Below, in pieces: positions 46,301 through 59,817 of a stretch of 64,000 nucleotides of DNA. The stretch is from Chamaea fasciata (Eukaryota; Chordata; Aves; Passeriformes; Sylviidae): assembly GCA_029207755.1 (NCBI GenBank), contig JARCOQ010000009.1, forward strand, positions 35,982,914 through 36,046,913. The letters run 5' to 3'. The notes beneath the pieces were generated by a model. It was given only the letters and a program-made list of their open reading frames with translations, did no database searches and was not told the origin of the DNA. A program made the translations under genes and the position numbers. How positions within the stretch are numbered: the stretch's first letter is position 1; each line of letters opens with the position of its first letter.

Positions 46301-49300
46301 TGGCTTCTCAGGGACCCTTCCCATGAGGCAGCTGATGCACAGGAGCTGCTCTGTGTAGAGTGTGTTGATTTACCCAGCCAGTGTTTTAAACACCAATATT
46401 ACCTGATATCTGCAGCCATTTTAAGAAGGGGAAGTACTGGGAGCAAAGTCCCTCATGGATTCCATGCAGAATTGCAAATTCCTCAGTTTGGGTGCAGAAA
46501 ACTGTTTTTGCTAAGGTGACTAACTTAAATTTTTCCACATTTAATTTCACTGTTCTTCCTACATCCAGTATACTGTCAGAATGAGAGAAAACTGCATTCT
46601 ACCCTAAGTGCAATTGCTACATGAGACAATTATTTCAAATGCTGTTTTTGTTGATCATGCTAGTAATTGTCCTATCTCAAAGACTGGCTTAATCCTTTCT
46701 GAAAACAGCTTATCCTTTATGGTTTTAGAATTACTAAATTTTTAAAGTAATTAACATTTTCTCTCTGACTAGTTCTGTTGGCAGACATCAGCAATTTGAG
46801 GCTGCCCCCACAATTCACTTTCCTTGTTCTTGCATTATCTGAGACTGACATTTAGGTTTAGTTTGCAGGAGGTTTAAATCCATCACTCACCACAAAACCC
46901 AAATCAGTGATTTCAATAATGCCTGAAACACCAAGGAATTTGGGAAAGGACAGGAAGGCACTCCCACACTTTAAGGGACAGGAGAGAAAGTTTTAAGCAG
47001 TTTCTCAAGCATTCCCCCCTTTCTGACCAGTGACATTTGGTCTTGCTTGCTCTCTGCTGGGTGTTTCTCCTTGGCATTTCTGTAGGAATGGGCACTGCTC
47101 CAGTAAGAATAAATGCACAGTTGAGTGTCATTAATATACTGACTTGTAAACATCTGAAGCAGGTATTGATCCGCTGTCTGCCTGGAGAAAAACAGCCTGT
47201 GGATCAGAAATAGCAATTCATTACCAAGACTTCTTTTGCTGAATTGTGCATACAAAAAAACCCTGAAAGATTCAATTAAATTCATTTTACTGTAACCCTT
47301 TCAAAGATGAACGAAAAGCCTCTTGGTCCATTTGAAAACATAGGGATAACTGTGCTCTCTTTTAGAGTATCACAAAACTACAAAAGTTGCCAGAGGAAGT
47401 AAGAAAACAGTAACAAAAACTACCACAGATAAAACTTCACAAATCTCAATTCCAAGACACTGATAGAAATGGTTTATATCTAGCTCTGCCACTGAAGGCT
47501 CATTTGCAAAAATTGTGACCACAAAATGCATCACAAATTGGTTTTCTACCTCATTACTGCTGATTACTAGGTAATATAATATTAATGGTACTTTTTCAAC
47601 ATCTACTTTTTCTCAAGGTGCACAAATCACTGTAAAATTGCTTATCTTACTTTCCAAAAATTTGAAAGGCTGGTCTTCAGATGTTTTAACAGCAATTTTT
47701 CCATTACAGGGCAGCACACTTCCTTTTAATATAAGTAACACACTCATCAGATTATTTTCACCTCCTGATACAAAATCAGATGCACTCTCCAAAGAGGGAA
47801 ATGATTCTCCAGCTTCTATGCCTGAAGTATATTTACAAATTATTTATGAGTGTTACCAGTTTGTACCATGTCCCTTCCTAAGAGCTTCTAAAACACACAG
47901 TGAATCCAAAGGAAGCAAAACAAGATTTCTAAAGCAGCTGAGCCAACTTTCATAGAAGCTCTTTCTTTATCCAGAAATACAAATACTTTTTAGAAACCAG
48001 CAAGAGTATTGATGTTATCAACACAGAGCACATGGTTTGGTGTGACTTTTATGAATTTACAGCCTAAACTACTACCACCACTTGGGCATCTGGCTGAAAT
48101 ACTTCTCTCCACTAAACATTACTGTCTACAAAGAGATAAAAGTTAAACAGATTGTTTTCTTGAAGTTCTCAAGAAACCTTACTTCAAAAGCATAAGCAAC
48201 TGAGGTTATTTTGTCAGCAGCAGCTCCCTCAGAAGTACCCGTTTGCTGAGCAGGGGATATTTGTCAAGAAAGCAAACTGCACAGCCAGAGCAGGGAGCAG
48301 TTCAGTCACACCATCAATAGCGTAAGGATGAGAGACCCAGTGCTTTGGTACCAAAGCCCATCAGCCCAGTGAGAATCTGCATGAAGCACAACTGTCAGTG
48401 CTGACCGGGACATGAACTGAACAGGGCTGCCTTTCACTGCTCTTTCCTTACCATAGTTATTATACCCGCAAGTGAAAGGTTTTACACATTGTACAACCAA
48501 CCCAAAAGAGTATCTCCTTGCAATGAAGCAAAACATGAAAAACTGTTCTCACTATAGTACTACAAGGGAGGAGAAACACATCCCTAAAAGCTCTCTCTGA
48601 CCTCCTAAGAGGCGGTGTGGCAGACATTTTTTGCAAGTTTATATTGGGATGGGGCAGAGACAATACCTAACCAAATGTATGAAGGATCTTTTCAGACAAA
48701 AAGGCAAACTTTGTCAATACCAGACAGAGAAGTTCAGACAGACCTTTTGAGCAAGAAGTAGAAATTTTACAGTAAATACCACCACTACATATACTTTCAG
48801 ATTAGGGTATTCATTGAGAATTTAACAGAAAAATATATTTCAAAGACAATAAACCATAATCCTTAGCTCTAGACAAACTCCCCACAGTACCAAGACATGG
48901 CTCAATTCAAGTGATTTTGAGTGAAAAGCTCCTTTGAATGAGGCACATAAAAGGCTTGACCTCAATCTTCCATTTCACAAGGCAGGTTAATTTTCAGAAC
49001 ATCAAAAAACCAACCAAAATACAGGTCAGTTGTTTGACCAGACTATGTTTAGCGAATGAAATCTAACAGCTCAATTACAACTTAGCAAACTCAAGCCATT
49101 TAATTCCAAAATCCTAAATCATGCTGGACATCTATGAATTGCAAAACTGCACAAGGTTAGGACCTCTCTTCTGATCCTTGCCACTTTGAAGAAAGGAATT
49201 GCAGAAAAAACCTACTGAAAAGTACAAAATTTGAGCACTGTTTTCTTTTGCAAGCACACCATTCTCTCTCTTGTCTCACTGATGGCAATAAGCTTATTTC

Positions 49301-52300
49301 AATCAGCATATTTTCTGAAACAAAATATGAAGAAAAAACTTATTGCTCATGCTCTGAAGATGCTATAATTCATTACTTCCACAAGACAGACTTAACTCCA
49401 ATATAATCATTAACAAAGTGGCCAACTTGCATGGAGAGTGAATTTTAGAAGAGTGGAAGGACTGAAACCAGAAAAATGAATTTAAGTGCTGCCTAATCTG
49501 CCCCTAGAGCTAGAGAAAAGCAGACAATATTTGAGCCTGAATGCTCTCACTGTGTCATTCACGGCTTCAGGCAGTCCACACAAATTTGAGATTTGAATTT
49601 GGGAGTCAGCAAACAGGATTCAAGGGTTTGTAGCTACAGGTGGTCTCAGAGCTCTGAGATTTGACTTTCTTTAAAAGATATTCCAAGGACTAAAAAGACG
49701 CAATAAAATTCAACTTACGACAACTTTCAGAGTTTTACTTTACCCTATATTTGCCTGGTAAATAAACCTGTAATAGGATTTAAATTTATTTCCACTCTTT
49801 TAGAACTATAAATGCTTACACCAGCCAGGTTATTGTCAAATTTCTATTCATAGCATTCTGAATGATAGTATTCACTTTCTTTTTACATTTATTATAATAC
49901 TTAAATGGACAGAAGTAGTGGTGATGCATAATTTTGGCTTTGTTAATTCAGCCGAGAGTGTCTTATGGATTTAATTAAATTTCTACTAAAAATGCTATAA
50001 GCATTTGACATATTGGAAATGCAGAAATATCACCTTTTATTCATTTATTGTGTAACCACCTCAACCCAAAAGTATCTTTACCCACAATCTGCTTGGTCAT
50101 TCCATCACAACTATTAAGGACAACTGAGTAACCTGTTCCCATAAAGCACAAAGATTAACAAATATTTGGTTGGGGTTTTTTTTTGCCCGACACACACACA
50201 CAAAAGCACATTTTTAACACATCTTTTGGGCAGAATGTGGTTGGTCATGGAAAATAACAGGATGCCTATCTCTGATCAAATATGATAGCAAGAATTGTAT
50301 TCAGACTTAAAACAATATTCTTTCATTGGAAAGAGGATTATTGGAAACAATACTGAGAGTCACTGCAATGAAAGTTAAACAGGGATTGAAGGGAAAAAGT
50401 GTAGGTTACCATAACCGAGAAACTCTTCCTCATCACTAGTTTTTACGTTGAGTTGCTTATTTTATAGCACGAAGACTAAAAAACAAACTTAAAAATATCC
50501 TAAGTTGATGACTGATACATAATGGTGATTCCATAATCCATTCAGCCAAGATTTCAAAGACAGAAAAATAGTACATAACTGTCAAGTGTAACAACCTTTT
50601 AACATAACTGAAAGGAACTACTTTGCCCTCCTATCTTGTATTATTTCAGAGTCAGAGAAACCAGAAAAAGCAATAAGAAAAGCAAAACACAAGTTTTCAG
50701 AATAGTTGCCCAGCTTGCTTTCTCCTGCAAAAAGTCTGTGTGATTTAAGGCCCCCCATACTATTGCAGAGCTTTAGATCTCTGCCATTTGTTTGAGACTC
50801 ACTGGCTTTCTTCCTCAGCCGTCTGTTCCATTAGCTGTGACATAATTTATCCTGGGAAGATTTTCACCTCACAAGGATTTTCTTTCTAAAGACGTTCACA
50901 TAAATCTGCTTAAGAAGCTGAAATGCCTGTAGTTAGTGGTTACACTGATGATCAAGAGGAAAGTCAGACATGATGAAGACACGTTGGCCAGTTTTAAGGT
51001 TGTAGTCTGTTTCCATGCAAAAATTAAGGGGGTTGACGAAAAAGTCAACAAAAGTAAAAGTATCTAAGCAAGGACAGCCAAAACAAGAGATTACACTCAA
51101 ACTCCAGCTTTTAGGCCAGGTAATTTAGGCTGTTCTCCTCTGAGATTATCTAAGACATGGCAAATTCTAATAATTATAGGGGAAGGGGAGGACGCAGGGA
51201 TAGCATTTTCTGTTACATTACAGGCAGGAAACCCCCACAATTATGGATCACAGAGTCCACACCCTATGTCCCAGAGAAACAAGAGACAACAGAGCCCTGA
51301 GCTGCTTCATCATGATTCACATTGCACTGAAGCAGCATTTATGAATCAAAGCAGTAAGAGCTGCTCTGCCGGTTGAAGATTTCTATTTTCCACAGCAAGG
51401 TGGCAATCAGGCATGTTGCAATCCCCTCCAGTAGAAAAGCTGTGATAAGTAGGTAACCCTACATACTTAATATCATAAGGGCTACTTTCCTTAGCATCAT
51501 AACAAGCCATGTTTGATATGCTGCACCTCAGTGACTTGATTAGAGCATCTTTTCACTACTCAGTCTACCAGCTCCGCAGACAGCAATTCTCAGGTTTCTG
51601 GTGAAAACTACATAATCAAGGATGGCTCAGCCATATGACAATTTAAATCAACCGAGCCTGTGTAATGCATAAAGAATACAGTCCCAGCCAACTCTACGTT
51701 GCAAGATATTCATAAAAGCTTAGTCAACAACTTGAAGATAATAAATTAATTCAAGCAAAAAGAAAATACAAAGTTTTCCTTTGAACAAGTCAAACTGGAA
51801 AGACAAGATGTATTCATTAGTGATTACTTATAATCTCCCTATAATGACTTCAACACATGTTTACTTTCTTGTATATACCTAGAGAAAACAGCCAGTTTAT
51901 TCTCTCTGACTACAGCAGAGCTATTACAAATTTCACCAACTGCCTGATCCTCCTTTATTATTATTCAAGTCTTGTTTCATACATCACGTGGTGAGTTTTT
52001 GCTTAACGTTTGCTGTTAAAACAACCTACAAAAAGCATAGAAGTCTAAAGGTGAGTTTAAAAGTTCAAGCTTTAGCTTATTCGCTAAATAATCAAACTTA
52101 AATCTCCAAGAAAAAGAAAAGAGCATTTTTCCTTGGGCCTTTCATTCTTGATGACAGCAAGGGAACTATGAAGGACAAAGTAAAAAGAAAGCAAATAGAA
52201 TTGCTACTGTTGACTGAATGGAAACTGGCATCTTGATTTCAGTGGCAGCAACCCATCTTTTCAGTTTCACTCCTTTTCAGTGAAATGTGCTGAAAGGTTG

Positions 52301-54769
52301 CTGCAAACAAGGATAGTTGAGCATCTATTCAAGCAGCATCACTTCCAATGGCTCTTTCCCTCCTCATGTTTCAAATACAGTGCCATATGTGAAGGAATGG
52401 CTTGCTGTCCAGCCAACTGATGAAGCACACTCACTAAGCAAGATCATGGTTTTCAAACAGAAAGGAAGATTACCACTAGTCACTCAAAATGCAACCAAAT
52501 ATATCAATTTTTTCCACTAGACTCTAATGGAAATCACTTTTCTGCAAATTTTTTTGCCAAAAGCCACAATTGTACTTTCAAGTGCCTCCTACTGTTACAT
52601 TAGTCAACAATATTTCTGTGATTTCCTCAATACACAGAGCTGCTCACCCCTGCACATGACTGTTGGGAGTAAACAGTAATTACTTCTACCCAATGGAAGC
52701 TACTTCAGTTCCACTTTACACGAACTGGAATTATTGTATTTCTCTAACCTAGGGATTTGTATAAGTACACCCATATAGCAAACTGCTTAAAACTGCCAAT
52801 ACAGTTATTTCTTCAAGTAGCTTTCATTGCATAAACCCCAATTTACACTGAGTGCATTTATTCTATGTGCAATATATTCAATCACTACAGAAGAAAACAA
52901 AAAGGTAAAATTCATCAGTCATCATTTATTTTGCTCCAAAACGATGCTTACGTTCCCAGGACAAACCTATCAGTGTTCAGGACTCACCATCACCTCCCAC
53001 CTTCCGCTTAACTATACATTCTCTAGTTCAGTACCTGCATGCATTCTGTACACACATCTGCATTCAATCCAAGACTAAGAACACAGCCAAAGTAGTCTAG
53101 CCATTATAGAACAAATATCGTTCCAACCAAATTGATTACTGTACATAAACCAGTTTAAAAAAATTTTGAAAACTGCCCTGAAAATCATTGTTTTGCTGTT
53201 AGCACTGTTCTGTTCCTCTGTAAAACCCCAAACAGAAGGTTTCAATAGACAATGTAATTAAGGAAAATTAGACAAGTTTACTGAAGAAAGTATGAAGTTA
53301 TCAGTGCAGAATAATACTCAGAAAAAGTGAATAATAATTGATTAAATCAGACTAAATTCACACAAACCTACTTGTTGGTCCTTGTGTCATTTAACAAGAA
53401 ACAAAGGAGTCATACAGCAAACTTGAGGCAAAACATAATCACTGACACAAAGAGCAAAAAGATAATTTTCACAAAACTGGATGCAATATAAATCTCTCTC
53501 ATGCAGGCAGCAAATAACAGCAACCTCAATGGGATATGGTCATGTTGGAAAAGAAAAGTTACTAGTAAAGAGTATAAAAAACAGGATTGATCAGTTTCCC
53601 ACCTCTCCAAGGCTCCTCTTCTCTTGGATGAAAGATTGTGTTGAAAAAAAGTTCTTAAGAAACTTAGATGAGATTACCATCCTCAAGTGACATGCCTTGA
53701 ATGAAAAAGTTAAATTACACTGAGAAAATGCCTGCAGAGTGCCTGAGAGCCACAGCCACTTTCTTAGTGTGCCAACATGGTGTCAAGGATATGAATAACA
53801 TATGAACATGTGTTTTCTTCATCCTTAAATTAAATGAAACTAGCACTGCCATTAGAAAATACCCCTTTCTGGTAGAATGAGTCACCAACCTCAAGCAGAT
53901 GTGCCTTTGTTGCAAACTGAGAAGTTGACCAGCTAATGATATTCTGGATAGTATATGAGCCTAGGTGAAACCTGAAAGACAAATAAATATTTTCAGCTAG
54001 CAGACACTTGAAGATGAATTTTGGTAGATGTATGCATTCTTTGCTACTATTTCTACTTTTTTGTTTAGTAGTTGGAAAGTATTGGTTACTTGGTTTTAGG
54101 AATGCTGTGACAATTCAGAGAAAAGAAATGCTGAATTAATTCCCTGGGTGTCCTTTTAAATCCATTTGATCCACATAAATATCGTGCAGCTGAACCAATC
54201 ACCTTAGAGACAGCAACCTCGCAAGAGAAATTAAGATCAAGATTGTTTAGGATTACTCTGAGGCACTAGAATGATTGTTGACATTTCAAATTTTATGTAG
54301 CAAGTTCTATTTGTAGACTTTGATTATAAAACTTTATTTAGAATTTTGATATCAATCTTCTAACATGAATGCTGCTATTTCTTGTCTAGTTTGAAAGAAA
54401 CAAACAGGTGCTTTTGCCACAGTGAGATTGAAGTTTCAGCTGCATCAAAAGCCTTACTTTCGTGTAAGATTTTCCCAGTTCTCTTTGATGAAGTGCCAGG
54501 CCAGCAAACATCCAGGCAAACACTGGCTAACAGTGACTATGATAGGTGAAAGCTCCTGTGACCTGATGATTTCTCCTTCAAGACTGTTCTGCATTAGCCT
54601 AGGAGATAAAGCATGTGCAAAGAGACAGGGAAAAAAATCTATTTGTATGTTCACATGGGTTTCCTGAAAGTACTCAATTAGTTGCAAAAGACAATACAAT
54701 ACATCAAGCAAGCAACTTCTGGCATCTGGAAGAAATCAACAGTACATTTTATTACAGACGGCAGCTTCT
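40356..54769. other. Long AT-rich stretch, no supported gene
   Basis: About 14 kb without a recognisable exon or intact repeat. Very short CA-rich and A-rich patches occur (near 41350-41385 and 50189-50205). One minus-strand open frame near 42.2-42.5 kb stands out slightly and is listed separately. Confidence 0.5.
42159..42512 (-). other. Unidentified 117-codon open frame
   Basis: A minus-strand frame open over 354 bases in otherwise AT-rich DNA, with composition richer in Gly, Ala and Val than neighbouring chance frames (for example GVGFLQGHVYVGGGAQ). GC content rises slightly here. I recognise no family, and splice sites are not evident. It may be an old repeat remnant, an exon, or chance. 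Confidence 0.2.
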
Positions 54770-54779
54770 GAGGTGCTGG

Positions 54780-55470
54780 GTTGGTCCTCCATGTCAGAGC
54801 CTGCAGGGCTGCTGGCAGGGGGTGGATGCCAGGTGCGAGTCCCTCCCTGGGAGCTGGAGAGATGGTAGACTGGGAACTGGCCTCCTTCCCAGCAGAATGG
54901 GAGCACAGCAGCCTCTGGGCCTACTCACTGCATTGGCCAAAAATGGAATTTACAGTGCCATCAACCAGCTGTGACAAACTCTCCAAAGAAGCAACTGCTC
55001 ATCGGCAGCAACTGAAGCTCCCCCTCCCTGAACATACCTCTGTGAAACTTGGGCTGTCAGTTAACCCACCCGAGAGGAATGTGAGGTAGGATTGGATGCG
55101 CTCTCAGACTAGCGGGAGGAAAACGGATACTGGAGGAGCACTGATACTGGACAGAAAGAACCCACACTCAAAGCCAACAAAGCCACTCTGTTGAGAAGCA
55201 ACTCTGAGTGGGTAACTGTAGCCAATGAGCATTGATTCCTTTGTTGGCTAAAATGCCTAAATAGCAAAAAGGTTTGAATGCCTGGGGGAAGCACACCAGC
55301 AAGAAGACCAGGGTGAAGAAAAGGTGCAAGAGGATGCTTTCTGGATCCAAGTGCGGTGATAGCTTTCTACTTCAACTGTCTCACTCTTTCTCTCCCTCTG
55401 GCCCTCCTCTCTTTCCTATTTCTATCTCTCTACCTCATGCTTACTGTTAAAGAAAATCCATGCTATTGAC
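54780..55470 (+). mobile_element. Possible LTR with promoter elements
   Basis: The stretch is GC-richer than its left flank. It has a CCAAT box at 55222-55226, a TATA-like TAAATAG at 55258-55264 about 35 bases later, a purine-rich piece, then a long CT-rich tract (55370-55437). This order fits an LTR U3-R boundary, but I cannot set its ends or name a family. It could equally be a cellular promoter. Confidence 0.25.
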
Positions 55471-55473
55471 TTC

Positions 55474-55510
55474 GGCACATGCCTCTTACCTTCAGGTAGA
55501 GGCATGTGCC
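55474..55510. repeat. Near-perfect hairpin, 16-17 bp arms
   Basis: GGCACATGCCTCTTACC at 55474-55490, loop TTCA, then GGTAGAGGCATGTGCC to 55510. The arms are inverted copies except for one extra base in the left arm. The outer ends contain GGCACATGCC and GGCATGTGCC. Confidence 0.8.
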
Positions 55511-56843
55511 AATAATCGGATCATAAAAGACGTGCTGGTACAACAGACTGCTGCTGTGAGGGGGTGAGATGTGCAATTGATCCTTGGCCCAGGGATTGGC
55601 ACTGGAGAAGGCAGATGCAGCTCTTCCCTTCCCTGGAGTGTTTGTGCATTGGTCTTACACGCCACTCCTATGTGGAAGGGAGCAACAGAGGTTCGTCGAT
55701 GTTCACGGATGGAAAAGAATGGCAAAAAGCAAAAGGGTCCAAAAAAACCTCACCGCTTTTTATTAACAAACTACACACTCAGCATGGCAATTGGTATATG
55801 TTTTGCCACTACCTTCTAATAATAAGACAGAAGACTAAAAGAAAAGAGGGAAGAAGAAGGGAAAGAGGAATCGGGTAGGAGAGGAAAGAAGATTAAAGTC
55901 CTGGGTCCAGCACCGATCCAGCCAACAGGTGTCCAGGGTCCTGAGAGAATGCCACCCGGCCTCTGTGGTGGTACATTTTTCTAGGTAAGTTTTCCCCATT
56001 CTGGGATTAGGTTCCTCACTCTTTGTACAAATGAGTTGGCATGTGCAGCCTAGTATTCTAGACTTTTCTGGAAATGGGCTGGGGGGCTTTGGGTTTGTTT
56101 TCTTTTTTTTTTGTGGTCTTGATTCTCCATCTATTGGTCTTGCTTGCTCCTTGACCCCACTCCTGCACTTAAGCTGTTCTTTATGTTGTGTGGTCACTAC
56201 AGACTGGAACAGGAACTTCAGCTCCAGAATGGGGCTGGCCTACGTTCAATACAGCTCCCCTTTCCAGGCACATGCTGTTATAACTCGTTTGCTTGATGGC
56301 TGTTGGTGTTCAGGGCATAGCAGTGCATGAACTCTTTACTGCTTAGGTTTCTACATGGGCCAAAAAACCCAGTTGCCATCTGATGGGGACAAAAACCATC
56401 CTTAGGGCACAGAGCAGAATGAAGGGCTTCACATTTTTGATGACAGGGCAACATCTGCACCCTTCTTTTCTTTTCTCTTGTTTTCCTAGTGTTGTGTTTC
56501 TTGAACTTGTTTTTGCAAACTTAAGGTGCCAGATGCTACTCTTCCGCTGCAGACGTACCAATAGCTGTGGGGAAGGCATTGATCTGTACGGAAGGGAGTG
56601 TGAAGCCAAATTCTTCCTAGATGAGTATGAAGGGATCCCTGAGTTCAGGACTGCTTGGGCAAAATCAAGCCAGCGGGATTTTAGAGAATTTGGATGCAAA
56701 TTTGTCGCAGAGCAGAAAATACAGATCTCCTTTTGAGTTTGCTTCCAATTTAATTCCGTTTAATGCAATTCAAATTAATAGAACTCAGAAGGAAAGGGTT
56801 GTGGTCTACTATAGCCTGAACTGCAGCTGGTCCATTTTGCCGT
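55511..56843. other. No supported gene; 3' flank of the acrosin-like gene
   Basis: Several overlapping open frames of around 100 codons occur on both strands, none with a family I recognise. On the minus strand an AATAAA-type signal (TTTATT on the plus strand, near 55760) is too far away to assign to the acrosin-like gene with confidence. Confidence 0.35.
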
Positions 56844-59103
56844 TCAAACAATTTTTCCCTTTAGGTACAGCAAGATCTCCTTCAGCAGATTAAAGAATTG
56901 GAGCAGCTTTGCCCGAGGAACTGGACAGGGTTGAGTTGGTCTTGGAGGTAGTGTCTGCAGGGGGGTTGAGGTGTAGGCTGGTGCTGGCGTAATTCCTGGT
57001 ACTGGCCTTCTTCCCACTGTAGTCCGGATCCAGTCGTAGTAGTACTGAGTGGAGCTGGAGACTGCAGGCCGTTTAGGTCTAGCACAGCCTACTCCCCAGC
57101 TGGTCACACCAATTTGCCAGAAGAAGCCGGCATGCTTATCTTGGCAGACAAGAGGCCCCCCGCTGTCACCCTGGAGCAGAGCAGAGAGGATTAAGGTGCC
57201 TCTGTGTGCCCCTGTCAGCAGTCGGAGTTGGTTGCTTTACTCTCTTCAGCCCCTGCCAGAAGAACTGGACTCCTGGCTGAGCAAGGCCTTGCTCAAGTGC
57301 TGGAACCTGTAGAACCTCAGCACCCTTGGGAGCAGGTTGGGGGCCTGTCAGGTGAGGCTCTCTGTCTCCCCTGTGCTTGGATGCTTCAGGGTTAGCATCT
57401 GGACCCCACAGAGCAAGGACCCACGGATGGGAAAGGGGGCAGAAGCTTCAGCGGCAGTGCAGAGCTGGGGCTGGGAGAGCAACTGGTCAGGGAAAGCACG
57501 CGCTGGGCTGTGCTTGGGTGCTGGGATGAGGCTGCCTACACTGCTGGGGGCTGGGGGACTGGGCATGCTCCTACCTGGCAGGTGCCAACGCCGCCCTGGC
57601 CAGCACACACGTGGAAGTCATAGATGTACCCATGCAGCCACTCACTACTGTTGCAGAGCTGGTTAGGGACCACTTGCACCTTGGCCTGCTGCAGGATATC
57701 TCTACCTGAAGCTGTGAGCAGAGAAAGGAATGAGCTCCCAGCAGCTCTTTGCCCGTGTGTTGAAGTTTTTCCCTAGAGGCTTGCTGGCCTCTAGAGAGGT
57801 GTTGGGAGTGCTGTGTCGCTACTGTGTGGCATTGGGCAGCAGGCCAGGCCAGAGGCATATGTCCCACGGCCTAACTCTGCTGTCAGGAAGGCCCAGCCGT
57901 CTCTCCCTGGTGGGCCAAGCTTGCCCTCAGGGTCCAGATCCTTTATGGGAACTCACTCACATTTCACGATTCTGTCACCCCAGCCAGCAACGTAACAGTT
58001 TTTCAGCTCCGACACTTTCACTGCAGGACCAGGCAGGCAGGCGGTCTGAATGGTGGAGCTGCACTGGACTGGCCGATCCAGTTCCAGCAAGGCGATGTCG
58101 TTATACTCAAGGTCAGGGATGTATTTTTCATGAATAATCAGCCGCTTAATCCGGCGCACTTCCACACCAGGGCCCGACTGGCCCAACGAGGTGGCCCCAA
58201 GAACGATGGCCCACTCGCTGATGGGACTGGAAGGCAGATGGAGAGAGGGGTGAGGGCGAGTAGAATCACGTGCTGTAACACCCCAGCCCTTCCTGCCTTC
58301 TGCTTCCTGAGGCAGAGAGGAAAACAGCACTCCACAGAGTGAAAGTAGGCTTGAGCTCTATTGAGCTGCAGGCTGCTAGGAAGCGGTGGCATGAACCCAG
58401 TCGTCTCCCTGAGCAGTCTCTCAGCTGGGCCCTGCAATGTCCTGGCACTAGGCACATGCAAGGAAATGGGATGGGAATAGCATGCACTGGTGGTGTGGGG
58501 ATATCCCTGTGCCCAGGTCCGACTTACTTTGTGATGTTGACAAAGCAGTGGGCAGCTGAGAGCAGCCACTTTGCGCTGATGAGGGTCCCTCCACAGATAT
58601 GCACAGATACCGGTGGTTTCCAGACGCAGCGGATACTGGCGATCCCAGCCCAGGCCCCAGACCCTGGCATGACATCTGTGCCACCCACAACGCGTGATGA
58701 GCTGAAGGTAGTACCCATGGGCCGCAGCCCACAAGTCTGTCTGGAAGCAGAAAGTTGTTAGTGTCCCATGAGAAGGCCTGCTGCTGTGCTGAAGGTCAGC
58801 CAGCTTCCCTCCTCACAAGGCTCTGGTTGCAAAGCCAGCAGGGAGCTGCCTGGGATGTCCACATGTTTGCCCATTTCTGCTTTAGCCCCTTAGACAACTG
58901 GTGCCAGCAGCCTGGCCAGTGGTGATAAACGGAGACTCCCACCTACTTTGGGAACTGCTGTGGCCACAGGTGGCAAGCGGGCACCCACAGGGAAGCCCCT
59001 AAGCCTTTGCCCGGGCCCCCAAAGAGCCTGAGGCTACTTACCCACAGGCGCCATGTGCAGGCCCGCACAGAGCCAGTAGGATGAGGATGCACAACAAAAT
59101 CAT
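56844..59103 (-). CDS. ACR: Acrosin-like trypsin-family serine protease, five exons, intact
   Basis: Acrosin is the sperm acrosomal serine protease, made as a zymogen and cleaved after a basic residue. Exons on the minus strand: 59042-59103, 58528-58740, 57961-58226, 57575-57711, 56844-57170. All junctions are GT-AG, phases agree, and the 1005-base frame encodes 334 residues without a stop. Exon 1 gives a signal peptide ([18 protein letters not shown]) followed by CG. A light chain with CGLRP precedes the activation site SSSR/VVGG. The catalytic His is in SAAHC, Asp in NDIALL, Ser in GDSGGP; a six-residue lead GVTSWG and CARP follow. After YYYDWI comes a Pro/Thr-rich tail of about 60 residues, as in avian acrosins but far shorter than the mammalian one. 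Valine replaces the usual Ile at the new N-terminus. Orthology versus an acrosin-like paralogue cannot be settled here. Confidence 0.88.
59042..59103 (-). other. ACR: Exon 1 of the acrosin-like gene (signal peptide)
   Basis: Start codon at 59101-59103. An uncharged Leu/Ile core followed by small residues (PAHG) gives a classic secretion signal. The donor reads GTAAGTAG. The exon ends two bases into a Gly codon completed by exon 2. Confidence 0.8.
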
Positions 59104-59295
59104 TGCCGTCACAGCTGCAAGTCAGCTGCAAGGAGAGAGAGCTTGACACCTCCGGGGCAACTGCCAACGTAATGCCAACAGAATTTGCTTTGCCGCAGTG
59201 CCCTCGGCCCTAGGCCTGATGTCACAGAGGGACTGGTTCCATGTTCCAGACACGGTGCTGGCCGCTGCAGGCAGGGGGGAAGGGCAATTTAGAGG

Positions 59296-59480
59296 CCTAA
59301 AACCACAGAAAGGTCTGGATTGGAAGGTACCTTAAGGACTGACTAGTTTCAAACCCCAACCATGCACACAGAGGCCTTCCACTACACCAGGTTGCTCAGA
59401 GTCCCATCCAAGCTGGCCTCAAATGGTAAAAGGAACGGGGCATCCACAGCTTCTCTGGGAAACATGTGCCACTCTTGTGC
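59296..59480 (-). mobile_element. CR1 LINE 3'-end fragment
   Basis: The plus strand reads GGATTGGAAGGTACCTTAAG, then CACCAGGTTGCTCAGAGTCC and GGGGCATCCACAGCTTCTCT, the reverse complement of the conserved CR1 3' region. The element is therefore minus-oriented, 5'-truncated and diverged. It sits about 0.2 kb upstream of the acrosin-like start codon. Confidence 0.88.
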
Positions 59481-59734
59481 TAATGATACAAGATTTTGCT
59501 TGACATCCAAAACTACAGAATTGGCAGTAACAACAATTCAAAGCAACACACATTCTGATTTTTAAAAAGTTTGTGACATTGCAGGACTACTACTGTAGCA
59601 ATCCACATCACTCACTAATCTCCTTGGGGCTATATGGGCACTGCATAAGATCTTCTTCAGGCTAGCTGTGCTAGCCGTTCTGAGAGAAAGTGGCATTGTT
59701 TAGCAAGACCGCCTTTTTCCAGACCTTTTGTGAC

Positions 59735-59767
59735 TTTTTTTTTTTTCTTTTTTCTTTTTTTTTTTTT
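59735..59767. repeat. Poly-T tract
   Basis: Thirty-odd bases of T with two C interruptions. It may be the A-tail of a decayed retroposon on the minus strand or a simple repeat. Confidence 0.7.
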
Positions 59768-59817
59768 AAATTTCAGGCCATTTAAGCGCATAATTTAGCT
59801 AAATGCATCTTCCTTAG

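Noticed and set aside
55564..55878. A plus-strand frame with FTDGKEWQKA, reminiscent of an RNase H start.
   Set aside because: The match is too short, lacks the rest of the domain, and overlaps several other chance frames.
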